Source: Streptomyces sp. IMTB 2501 (GTDB lineage Bacteria; Actinomycetota; Actinomycetes; Streptomycetales; Streptomycetaceae). Taken from it: a stretch of 64,000 nucleotides of DNA. A program made the position numbers and the translations under genes. Each line of letters opens with the position of its first letter. The stretch's first letter is position 1. The DNA lies in assembly GCF_001953885.1 (NCBI RefSeq), contig NZ_MQUS01000025.1:62165-126164 (forward strand). The letters are read 5' to 3'. The notes under the pieces are model-generated. The model searched no databases and had not been told where the DNA came from. It worked only from the letters and a program-made list of their open reading frames with translations. Shown here piece by piece: positions 48,672 to 56,661 of this stretch.

Positions 48672-48697
48672 GACCTCTCGCACCCGCGAGGGGTTTT
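48672..48697 (+). terminator. attenuator terminator upstream of cimA
   Basis: CCTCTCGC (48672-48679) pairs with GCGAGGGG (48684-48691), one G-U pair, loop ACCC, followed by six T (48692-48697). Confidence 0.85.
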
Positions 48698-48813
48698 TTC
48701 GTTTTCCGGCCCACCTTCAGCCGGGTGAAACGGAGCGCGAGGGATCATTGGGGGGATGGTGGAGCCGGTCATTCCGGTAAGACCGAAGATCCACATTCAG
48801 GAGCCTTGAGACC

Positions 48814-50424
48814 ATGACCGAGACGGCAACCAGCGAGCTCGACGACTCGTTCCACGTCTTCGACACCACGCTGCGCGACGGCGCGCAGCGTGAGGGCATC
48901 AACCTCACCGTCGCGGACAAGCTCGCCATCGCCCGGCACCTGGACGACTTCGGCGTCGGCTTCATCGAGGGCGGCTGGCCCGGCGCGAACCCCAGGGACA
49001 CCGAGTTCTTCGCCCGCGCCCAGGCCGAGATCGACTTCCGCCGCGCCCAGCTGGTCGCCTTCGGCGCCACCCGCCGGGCCGGCGCCAAGGCCGCCGAGGA
49101 CCCCCAGGTCAACGCACTGCTGGAGTCCGGCGCCCCGGTGATCACGCTGGTCGCCAAGTCGCACGACCGGCATGTGGAGCTGGCGCTGCGCACCACGCTG
49201 GACGAGAACCTGGAGATGGTCCGCGACACGGTGTCGTACCTGAAGGACCAGGGCCGCCGGGTCTTCGTGGACTGCGAGCACTTCTTCGACGGCTACCGCG
49301 CCAACCCCGAGTACGCGAAGGCGGTCGTACGGGCCGCTTCGGAGGCCGGCGCGGACGTGGTCGTCCTGTGCGACACCAACGGCGGCATGCTCCCCGCGCA
49401 GATCCACGCGGTCGTCGCCACCGTCCTCGCCGACACGGGCGCCCGGCTCGGCATCCACGCCCAGGACGACACCGGCTGCGCGGTGGCGAACACGCTGGCG
49501 GCCGTGGACGCCGGCGCGACCCATGTACAGTGCACGGCCAACGGCTACGGCGAGCGCGTCGGCAACGCCAACCTCTTCCCGGTCGTCGCGGCCCTGGAGC
49601 TGAAGTACGGCAAGAAGGTGCTGCCCGACGGCAAGCTCCGCGAGACGACCCGTATCTCCCACGCCATCGCCGAGGTCGTCAACCTCACGCCGTCGACGCA
49701 CCAGCCGTATGTGGGAGTGTCCGCCTTCGCGCACAAGGCCGGGCTGCACGCCTCCGCGATCAAGGTCGATCCGGACCTCTACCAGCACATCGACCCCGAG
49801 CTGGTCGGCAACACCATGCGCATGCTGGTCTCCGACATGGCGGGCCGTGCGTCGGTGGAGCTGAAGGGCAAGGAGCTGGGCGTCGACCTGGGCGGCGACC
49901 GCGAGCTGGTCGGCCGGGTGGTGGAACGCGTCAAGGAACGCGAGCTCAAGGGCTACACGTACGAGGCGGCGGACGCGAGCTTCGAGCTGCTGCTGCGGGC
50001 CGAGGTCGAGGGCAGGCCCCTGAAGTACTTCGACGTGGAGTCCTGGCGGGCCATCGTCGAGGACCGCCCCGACGGCACCCACGCCAACGAGGCCACGGTC
50101 AAGCTGTGGGCCAAGAGCGAGCGGATCGTCGCCACGGCGGAGGGCAACGGCCCGGTGAACGCCCTCGACCGCGCCCTGCGCGTGGCGCTCGAAACGATCT
50201 ACCCCCAGCTCGCCAAGCTGGACCTGGTCGACTACAAGGTCCGCATCCTGGAGGGCAAGCACGGCACCCAGTCCACGACCCGGGTGCTGATCTCCACCTC
50301 GGACGGCTCCGGCGAGTGGTCCACGGTGGGCGTCGCCGAGAACGTCATCGCCGCCTCCTGGCAGGCGCTGGAGGACGCGTACACGTACGGACTGCTGCGG
50401 GCGGGCGTGGAACCGGCCGAGTAG
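48814..50424 (+). CDS. cimA: citramalate synthase
   Basis: 536-aa HMGL/DRE-TIM enzyme of the CimA (TIGR00977) type, condensing pyruvate and acetyl-CoA to (R)-citramalate, a threonine-independent route to 2-oxobutyrate and isoleucine. Marks: DTTLRDGAQREGINLT, FIEGGWPGANPRDTEFF, CEHFFDGYRANP, TANGYGERVGNANL, VGVSAFAHKAGLHASAI and a C-terminal LeuA-type regulatory domain (ALDRALRVALETIYPQL). The metal motif reads HAQDD where most relatives have HAHND. Older annotations may call it a 2-isopropylmalate synthase. ATG 48814; the Ile attenuator upstream supports a role in isoleucine supply. Confidence 0.92.
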   Translation: MTETATSELDDSFHVFDTTLRDGAQREGINLTVADKLAIARHLDDFGVGFIEGGWPGANPRDTEFFARAQAEIDFRRAQLVAFGATRRAGAKAAEDPQVNALLESGAPVITLVAKSHDRHVELALRTTLDENLEMVRDTVSYLKDQGRRVFVDCEHFFDGYRANPEYAKAVVRAASEAGADVVVLCDTNGGMLPAQIHAVVATVLADTGARLGIHAQDDTGCAVANTLAAVDAGATHVQCTANGYGERVGNANLFPVVAALELKYGKKVLPDGKLRETTRISHAIAEVVNLTPSTHQPYVGVSAFAHKAGLHASAIKVDPDLYQHIDPELVGNTMRMLVSDMAGRASVELKGKELGVDLGGDRELVGRVVERVKERELKGYTYEAADASFELLLRAEVEGRPLKYFDVESWRAIVEDRPDGTHANEATVKLWAKSERIVATAEGNGPVNALDRALRVALETIYPQLAKLDLVDYKVRILEGKHGTQSTTRVLISTSDGSGEWSTVGVAENVIAASWQALEDAYTYGLLRAGVEPAE

Positions 50425-50437
50425 CCACAGTGGAGGT

Positions 50438-50821
50438 ATGACCACAGAGCACACCGATCCGCTGGCCCGGGCCCGGAGCTTCTATGCCGAGAAGCTCGGC
50501 CTGGAGCCGGTGGACGAACGCCCCGGCGGGCTGCTGTACCGCTGCGGCGGCGTCGACTTCGCCGTCTTCCGCTCCACCGGCGTCTCGCCCGGCACCTTCA
50601 CCCAGATGGCGTTCGAGGTCGACGACCTGGATTCGGTGGTGACGGAGCTACGGCGCCGGGGCGTGGTCTTCGAGGACGTGAACGCCCCCGGCTTCCACAC
50701 CCGGGACGGCATCGCCGAGATCGAGGGCAACTACCCGAGCAAGGGCGCCCGCGGCGAGCGCGCGGCCTGGTTCCGCGACAGCGAGGGCAACCTGATGGGG
50801 ATCGGCGAGCCGACACGGTAG
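50438..50821 (+). CDS. VOC (glyoxalase-like) protein
   Basis: 127-aa vicinal-oxygen-chelate protein: two beta-alpha-beta-beta-beta modules (ARARSFYAEKLGLEPVDERP; TQMAFEVDDLDSVVTELRRR) and a typical end, AAWFRDSEGNLMGIGE. It could be a glyoxalase, a dioxygenase relative or a binding/resistance protein. ATG 50438, 14 bp after cimA; possibly co-transcribed with it. Confidence 0.88.
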   Translation: MTTEHTDPLARARSFYAEKLGLEPVDERPGGLLYRCGGVDFAVFRSTGVSPGTFTQMAFEVDDLDSVVTELRRRGVVFEDVNAPGFHTRDGIAEIEGNYPSKGARGERAAWFRDSEGNLMGIGEPTR

Positions 50822-50849
50822 TCGGGGCGGAGGGGAGAGGACGGGGGAG

Positions 50850-51449
50850 TCAGGGCGCCCGCCAGATGTTGTCGAAGGCGGCGTTCTCGATACGGCGCCG
50901 CTCGCGTACGGCCTCCAGCTCGGTCACCGCGTCACCGACGGCGACCAGCACGGTGACGACCGCCTCGTCGCCGGGCTCCTCCTCGGGCGGCCGCTCGCCC
51001 TGGACGCCCAGGGTGGCGGCGAGCCCGGCGAGGACCGGCTCATGGGACCACCAGCGGTCGGCGGCGTGTTGCCGGGCCGGGCTTTCGGCCGCCGTGGCCT
51101 TGTCCGCCCGGCGTGGCCAGCGACGGGGCTTCCCGGAGAGCTGCCCGTCAGCGTCCAGGTCATCGCGATAGGCCACGGCCAGCCCCTCGCCCCGGCGCCA
51201 CAGCCAGTCCTCCACCGTCTCGTACGGCTCCCACCGCACGAGCGCAGCCTCGGCCGCGTCCAGCATTCGGTCACCCGTGGTCAGCACCGGCCCGGGCACG
51301 ATGCGCTCACCGTCCAGCCGGAGCGCCCGGGCCCCGAGAAGATCGATCAACTCGGCCCCCGCGAGCGCCAGCGAAAGATCCCCCTGCTCGACAGGGCGCT
51401 CACCGGGCACGTCCAGGCTGACAAGGAACAGATCCTGCGGTGTGGTCAT
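50850..51449 (-). CDS. GOLPH3/VPS74 (GPP34) family protein
   Basis: 199-aa protein whose N-terminus (LFLVSLDVPGERPVEQGDLS, LALAGAELIDLLGARALRLD) is the signature of the bacterial GPP34 family, related to eukaryotic Golgi phosphoprotein 3. All-helical apart from that; no signal peptide. Function in bacteria is poorly understood; phosphoinositide binding is known only for eukaryotic members. ATG 51449; convergent with the VOC gene. Confidence 0.82.
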   Translation of the reverse strand: MTTPQDLFLVSLDVPGERPVEQGDLSLALAGAELIDLLGARALRLDGERIVPGPVLTTGDRMLDAAEAALVRWEPYETVEDWLWRRGEGLAVAYRDDLDADGQLSGKPRRWPRRADKATAAESPARQHAADRWWSHEPVLAGLAATLGVQGERPPEEEPGDEAVVTVLVAVGDAVTELEAVRERRRIENAAFDNIWRAP

Positions 51450-51552
51450 ACCCCTACCATGTGCCGCCCACGACCGAACCGCAGCACAGCGACACCCATG
51501 GACGACCCGCTTTCCCGGCCGAGCGGGCCTTCGCGGGCCCCTGACGGCCGCG

Positions 51553-53421
51553 CTACCGCAGGTGCCACTTCTGGTTGGCGGCTCCCGTGCAGGACCAGAT
51601 CTGTGCCCGCGCCCCGTTCGCCGACGAGTTGTCCGTCACGTCCAGACACTTGTTCGCGGCGAGGTTCACGACATCCCCGGTGGACGCGTTGTAGGACCAC
51701 TGCTGCGCGCCGGTGCCGTTGCAGTCGTACAGCTGGACCTTCGCCCCGTCCGCAGTCGAACCCGACGTCACGTCCAGGCACTTTCCGAGTGCTCGTACGG
51801 ATCCGTCTCCCTGTACGGTCCACTGCTGGGCGCCGCTGCCGTTGCAGTCGTAGAGCTGCACCGCCGTACCGTTGGCGCTCGAACCGCCCGTCACGTCAAG
51901 GCACTTGCCGGCCAGCCCGATGAAGGAGCCGGTCCGCGCGCCGTCGCCGGACTGGGTTCCGGACCAGGTGAAGGTCGCCGAGGTCTTGCCGGGCAGCGAG
52001 TAAGTGGCGTGCTGTGACCCCCAGTTGATCGTCACCGTCTGGGCGGAGGAGGAGTCGTTGTAGGCGATCAGCGCCTTGCTGCCGTCCGGGTTGCGCCACG
52101 CTACGTTGGGCACGGTCGTGGACGCCGTCGACGCGATCCGCTGGGCGCCCGGCCGGACGAACTTGGTCAGGTGGCCCATGTCGTAGTACTCGACGGTGTA
52201 GTCCACGGTGCCGCTCGCGCCGTCCCCGTTGTGCACCGTGATCAGCCCGGTGCAGGTGCCGCACCCCCCGTTGTGCGGGCCCATGTTCTGGTCCACGGCC
52301 AGCGACCACTTGGTCACCGACTTCGCCCAGTTGCGGGTGTAGTCGATGATGTTGGACATGTCCTCGCGCTGCTGGTCGGCGATCCAGGTGCCGCCGGAGT
52401 GCTCGGTGCCGAACGCGTCCAGCGACGGGTACTGGTCGTGCACGGTGGACTGCTTGGTGACATCACCGCCGTACCCGTGCCAGGCGATCCCGCCGAAGTT
52501 GGGGTGGTTGCGGATCGCCGCGTCGTCCACGGCCTGGGCCGCGTAGGAGTCGTAGGTGTCCCAGTTCCAGTCGTGCGCGAGGACCTTGGCCGACAGGCCC
52601 GCCGACTGCAGCTGCGGCAGCAGGTCGTTCTTGAGGAAGTAGTCGATCCCGCCGGCGTTCCAGCTCATCGACGGATAGCCGGAGCAGCAGGTCGGCTCGT
52701 TCTGCGGGGTCACGTACGAGACGTCGACCCCCTGGTCCTTGTAGGCCTGGAGGTACTTCACGAAGTAGCCGGCGTACGCCCCGTAGTCCTCGGCCTTCAG
52801 CCAGCCGCCGTTGAGCGAACCGCTGTCCTTCATCCAGGCCGGGGCCGTCCACGGTGAGGCCAGCACCGTGAGCGAGGGATTCAGCTGGAGCGCCTGCTTG
52901 GTGAGCGGGACCACGTCCGCCAGGTCGTGCGCGATCGAGAAGCTGTGCAGGTTCGGGTCCGTCTGCCCTGACGGCACGTCGTCGTACGTGTAGCCGTACC
53001 GCGCGAGGTCCGAGGCGCCCATCGGATTGCGCAGGAACGACAGCCCGATGCCGTCCGTCGGCGAGAACAGCTTGCGCATGGTCGCGTCCCGCGTGGCCTG
53101 GGACAGCGCGCCGCTGCTGTTCATCAGCCAGGCCGCGGTGTCCGTGAAGGACGCGCCGCCGCCGGTGAAGGTCTGGTAGCGGGTGTTCTCGTCGACGGTG
53201 ATGTCCGTGCCGCCGCCACCCGTGCCGGACTGGAACGCGAACGGCGTCTGCGCCTCCAGGCCCCGCACGACATGCCGGCCGCCGGAGTCGTCGGTGGTGG
53301 TGAGCCAGGGGGTGACCTGCTCGCCGGCCGCGTGTGCGGCGGGGGGTACGGCGGCGGTGAAGCCGGCGGCGGAGAGCAGCCCGGCCATCACCAGCCGGAC
53401 CGTGCGGGGGGTCCTCCTCAT
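51553..53421 (-). CDS. secreted GH30 glycoside hydrolase with ricin-type lectin (CBM13) domain
   Basis: 622-aa exported enzyme. Signal peptide MRRTPRTVRLVMAGLLSAAG...AHA. The GH30 (beta-1,6-glucanase/glucosylceramidase) catalytic domain spans about residues 40-490: acid/base Glu in VTPQNEPTCCSGYPS, nucleophile Glu in AFGTEHSGGTW, with GIGLSFLRNPMGASD and SPWTAPAWMKD. The C-terminal ricin B-like lectin has three QxW repeats (GAQQWTVQG, GAQQWSYNA, NQKWHLR). ATG 53421 follows GGAAGGG; the 25 codons upstream have no ribosome site. Divergent from a secreted GH3 enzyme with a shared palindrome, so they probably attack the same glucan. Confidence 0.92.
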   Translation of the reverse strand: MRRTPRTVRLVMAGLLSAAGFTAAVPPAAHAAGEQVTPWLTTTDDSGGRHVVRGLEAQTPFAFQSGTGGGGTDITVDENTRYQTFTGGGASFTDTAAWLMNSSGALSQATRDATMRKLFSPTDGIGLSFLRNPMGASDLARYGYTYDDVPSGQTDPNLHSFSIAHDLADVVPLTKQALQLNPSLTVLASPWTAPAWMKDSGSLNGGWLKAEDYGAYAGYFVKYLQAYKDQGVDVSYVTPQNEPTCCSGYPSMSWNAGGIDYFLKNDLLPQLQSAGLSAKVLAHDWNWDTYDSYAAQAVDDAAIRNHPNFGGIAWHGYGGDVTKQSTVHDQYPSLDAFGTEHSGGTWIADQQREDMSNIIDYTRNWAKSVTKWSLAVDQNMGPHNGGCGTCTGLITVHNGDGASGTVDYTVEYYDMGHLTKFVRPGAQRIASTASTTVPNVAWRNPDGSKALIAYNDSSSAQTVTINWGSQHATYSLPGKTSATFTWSGTQSGDGARTGSFIGLAGKCLDVTGGSSANGTAVQLYDCNGSGAQQWTVQGDGSVRALGKCLDVTSGSTADGAKVQLYDCNGTGAQQWSYNASTGDVVNLAANKCLDVTDNSSANGARAQIWSCTGAANQKWHLR

Positions 53422-53524
53422 GGTGCGTCGCCCTTCCTCTCGGGTCGACAGAGCGGGATTCGGCACGACCGAGGTGCCGAGCGGGGAACGGCACAACTGA
53501 CGTGCCGTCTTGACGGGTTGGGAA

Positions 53525-53544
53525 GCCGTTAGTTAACTCACGGC
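53525..53544. promoter_or_regulatory. 20-bp palindromic operator between GH30 and GH3 genes
   Basis: GCCGTTAGTTAACTCACGGC is symmetric except for one position pair. It lies in the middle of the 167-bp gap between the divergent hydrolase genes, a typical place for a sugar-responsive repressor site. No regulator gene is adjacent. Confidence 0.65.
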
Positions 53545-53588
53545 CTGATCTAAGCCATGAGTGAACCATGAGAGCCGAGGGAAGGTCC

Positions 53589-56500
53589 ATGCCAAGAACC
53601 GCCCTGCTCGTCTCCGGCGCCTTGCTCGCCGCCCTGCTGCCCCTGTCCGCCACCTCCGGTGCCGCCCACGCCGCCGACGACCCGGCGCCCACGCCTGTCG
53701 ACCGCTTCGAGGGCGAGGTCCCCTTCGCCGCCCAGCCCGCCGACGGCATCTTCACCTGGGGAAGCGACGCCGACGACCCGCCCACCCTCCACCTCACCGA
53801 CCGCGCCGACGCCCCCGAGGGTGCCAAGGTCCTCACCGGCAGCTACGACATCAGCGGCTACGGCGGCTTCACCCACGACTTCGCCGCCGGTCAGCCCGCC
53901 CACGACTGGTCCGCCCACCAGGGCATCCGCTTCTGGTGGGAAGGCCGGGGCAACGGCCGGAAGATCGCCTTCGAGATCAAGGACGGCGGCGCGAACGGCG
54001 AGGCCTCAGAGCTCTGGACGACCTCCTTCACCGACGACTTCACCGGCTGGAAGCGGATCGAGATCCCCTTCACCGACTTCCAGTACCGCACCGACTACCA
54101 GCCCGTCGGCGGTATCGACCACGTCCTCGGGCTCACCCGGATGTGGGGCTACGCGGTGACCATCCCGGCCGGCACCAAGGGCGACTTCGCCATGGACGAC
54201 GTCGAGTTGTACGGCAGGGCCGACCAGTCGCTGCGCGCCTCCGTCACCACCGACGCCCCCGTCCGCCCCGTCAGGGCGGGCGCCACCGCCAAGGTCAAGG
54301 TCACCCTGGCCACGACCGGTGACCGGCCCGTCGACGACCCGGTCACGGTCACGTACACGACGGACGGCGGCACCGCCACCGCCGGCCGGGACTACACCCC
54401 GGCCGAAGGCACGCTCACCTTCCCGGCCGGCACCGCCTCGGGGGCAACGCGGACCATCGAGGTGCCCACCCGCGAGAACAAGGCTCCCGCATCCGCGAAG
54501 ACCATCCCGCTCAAGCTCACGGTCACCGGCGCCAAGGCTCCCGCCGAGACCCCGCAGATCGTCATCGACGCGCACGGACTGCCGTATCTGAACGCCGGGT
54601 TGCCGGTGCGGAGGCGCGTCGCGGACCTGCTGTCCCGGATGTCGCTGGAGGAGAAGGCCGGGCAGATGACCCAGGCCGAGCGGGGCGCCGTCGGGGGCGG
54701 GGGCGACATCGCGACATACGCCCTCGGCTCGCTCCTGTCCGGCGGCGGCTCCACGCCCACGCCCAACACCCCCGAGGCCTGGGCGAAGATGATCGACGGC
54801 TTCCAGCTCCGCACCCGGGCGACCCGCCTCCAGATCCCGCTGATCTACGGCGTCGACGCGGTTCACGGCCACAACAACCTGGCCGGCGCCACCATCATGC
54901 CGCACAACATCGGCATCGGCGCCACCCGCGACCCCCAACTCGCCGAGAGGACCGGCTCGGTGACGGCATCCGAAGTCCGCGCCACCGGCATCCCCTGGGA
55001 CTTCGCGCCCTGTCTGTGCGTGAGCCGCGACGAACGCTGGGGCCGCTCCTACGAGTCCTTCGGCGAGGACCCCGCCCTCGTGCAGTCCATGGAGACCATG
55101 ATCCAGGGCCTCCAGGGCCGGGCCGACGGCCGGGATCTGAGCCGGAACGACAAGGTGCTGGCCACCGCCAAGCACTTCGCCGGTGACGGCGGCACCGCCT
55201 ACGGCTCCTCCACCACCGGCACCTACACCATCGACCAGGGCGTCACCACGGTCACCCGGCAGCAGCTGGAGGACATCCACCTGGCGCCGTACAGGAGCGC
55301 CGTCCGGCGGGGCATCGGCACGGTCATGCCGTCGTACTCCTCCCTCGACATCGTCGGCGACGGCAAGGGCGCGGTGAAGATGCACGCCCGCGGCGACATG
55401 ATCAACGGCGAGCTGAAGGGCCGGATGGGCTTCGACGGCTTCGTCATCAGCGACTGGAACGCCATCGACCAGCTCCCCGGCGACTACGCGGCCCACGTCC
55501 GCACGGCGGTGAACGCGGGTGTCGACATGATGATGGTGCCGTACGGCTACAAGGACTTCGGCGCCACGCTCGCCGACGAGGTGAAGGCGGGCCGGATCAG
55601 CGAGGCGCGGATCGACGACGCGGTCTCCCGCATCCTCACCCAGAAGTTCAGGCTGGGCCTCTTCGAGCACCCCTACGCCGACACCAGCGGCGCCGCCGCC
55701 ATCGGCTCCCCGGCCCACCGTGCGGTCGCCCGCCGGGCCGCCGCCGAGTCGCAGGTGCTGCTGAAGAACAGCGGCGGGCTGCTGCCGCTGAAGAAGAGCG
55801 AGAAGGTGTACGTCGCCGGGTCCAACGCCGACGACCTCGGCAACCAGACCGGCGGCTGGACCATCACCTGGCAGGGCGCGTCCGGCACCCACACCCAGGG
55901 CACGACCATCCTCCAGGGCATGCGCGAGGCCGGCGGGAACGTCACCTACTCCAAGGACGCCTCCGCGCCGACCGGCGGCTACGACGTCGGTGTGGTCGTC
56001 GTCGGCGAGACCCCGTACGCCGAGGGTGTCGGCGATGTCGGCAACGGCCACAGCCTGCAGCTCTCGGCGGCCGACCAGGCGGCCGTGGACAAGGTGTGCG
56101 CGGCCATGAAGTGCGCGGTGCTGATCGTCTCCGGCCGGCCGCAGCTCGTCGGCGACCGGCTCGGCGGGATCGACGCACTGGTGGCGTCCTGGCTGCCCGG
56201 CACCGAGGGCGAGGGCGTCGCCGACGTCCTCTACGGCGCGCGCCCCTTCACCGGACAGCTCCCCGTCACCTGGCCGAAGTCCGAGTCCCAGCTCCCGATC
56301 AACGTGGGTGACACCTCGTACGACCCGCAGTTCCCCTACGGCTGGGGCCTGACCACGCTCACCGACGTGCCGCGCGGCGGTACGGCCACCCTGAAGGCGC
56401 TGGGCGCGGCGGCGACGGCGGCCGAGCGCAAGGGCGACGACCGGGCAGGCCGTGCGCTGGTGACCGAGGCGCGGCTGCTCGTCCAGGAGAAGGCGGGCGG

Positions 56501-56612
56501 GCGGATGACCCAGGCGGTGGCGAAGCCCTTCGCGGACGCCGGCCATCTGCTGCTGACCGGCCGGTACGGGAAGGCGGTGGAGAAGCTGACGGAGGCGTAC
56601 CGGGCGGCGTAG
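53589..56612 (+). CDS. secreted multidomain GH3 beta-glucosidase/exoglucanase
   Basis: 1007-aa exported enzyme. The signal peptide ends near SGAAHA. Residues about 35-210 form a jelly-roll carbohydrate-binding domain (CIA30/CBM11-like: GGFTHDFAAG, GIRFWWEGRGNGRKIAFEIK, FAMDDVELYG); about 215-320 a Calx-beta domain (TVTYTTDGGTATAGRDYTPA); then the GH3 N-terminal barrel with nucleophile Asp in GFVISDWNAID and VDAVHGHNN, and the GH3 C domain (LLKNSGGLLPLKKSEKVYVA, GTEGEGVADVLYG, FPYGWGL). ATG 53589 follows GAGGGAAGG, 21 bp inside the longer frame. Probably works with the divergent GH30 enzyme. Confidence 0.93.
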   Translation: MPRTALLVSGALLAALLPLSATSGAAHAADDPAPTPVDRFEGEVPFAAQPADGIFTWGSDADDPPTLHLTDRADAPEGAKVLTGSYDISGYGGFTHDFAAGQPAHDWSAHQGIRFWWEGRGNGRKIAFEIKDGGANGEASELWTTSFTDDFTGWKRIEIPFTDFQYRTDYQPVGGIDHVLGLTRMWGYAVTIPAGTKGDFAMDDVELYGRADQSLRASVTTDAPVRPVRAGATAKVKVTLATTGDRPVDDPVTVTYTTDGGTATAGRDYTPAEGTLTFPAGTASGATRTIEVPTRENKAPASAKTIPLKLTVTGAKAPAETPQIVIDAHGLPYLNAGLPVRRRVADLLSRMSLEEKAGQMTQAERGAVGGGGDIATYALGSLLSGGGSTPTPNTPEAWAKMIDGFQLRTRATRLQIPLIYGVDAVHGHNNLAGATIMPHNIGIGATRDPQLAERTGSVTASEVRATGIPWDFAPCLCVSRDERWGRSYESFGEDPALVQSMETMIQGLQGRADGRDLSRNDKVLATAKHFAGDGGTAYGSSTTGTYTIDQGVTTVTRQQLEDIHLAPYRSAVRRGIGTVMPSYSSLDIVGDGKGAVKMHARGDMINGELKGRMGFDGFVISDWNAIDQLPGDYAAHVRTAVNAGVDMMMVPYGYKDFGATLADEVKAGRISEARIDDAVSRILTQKFRLGLFEHPYADTSGAAAIGSPAHRAVARRAAAESQVLLKNSGGLLPLKKSEKVYVAGSNADDLGNQTGGWTITWQGASGTHTQGTTILQGMREAGGNVTYSKDASAPTGGYDVGVVVVGETPYAEGVGDVGNGHSLQLSAADQAAVDKVCAAMKCAVLIVSGRPQLVGDRLGGIDALVASWLPGTEGEGVADVLYGARPFTGQLPVTWPKSESQLPINVGDTSYDPQFPYGWGLTTLTDVPRGGTATLKALGAAATAAERKGDDRAGRALVTEARLLVQEKAGGRMTQAVAKPFADAGHLLLTGRYGKAVEKLTEAYRAA

Positions 56613-56618
56613 CCCCCG

Positions 56619-56638
56619 CCCATATATCGAATTATGGG
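56619..56638. promoter_or_regulatory. 20-bp AT-rich palindrome upstream of TPM-domain gene
   Basis: CCCATATATCGAATTATGGG: CCCATA and TATGGG arms around an 8-bp centre, 24 bp before the ATG. Operator or promoter element; regulator unknown. Confidence 0.45.
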
Positions 56639-56661
56639 AGGCTTCGGGTAGTTTCGGGAGC

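Larger units (their letters stand above)
48556..48697 (+). promoter_or_regulatory. cimA leader: promoter, Ile-Ile leader peptide and attenuator
   Basis: A second leader-peptide attenuator. CAGACT (48556-48561) is a likely -10 whose expected start site is at or just before GTG 48568. The leader ORF (48568-48618) carries two adjacent rare Ile ATT codons. GCGGGTG (48638-48644) can pair with CACCCGC (48679-48685), which would break the terminator stem at 48672-48691. Another stem, ACGAC (48628-48632)/GTCGT (48651-48655), is mutually exclusive in part. This fits isoleucine control of citramalate synthase. Confidence 0.7.

Noticed and set aside
53525-53544. Known CebR or DasR type operator
   Set aside because: Sequence does not match the CebR (TGGGAGCGCTCCCA) or DasR consensus as I recall them.
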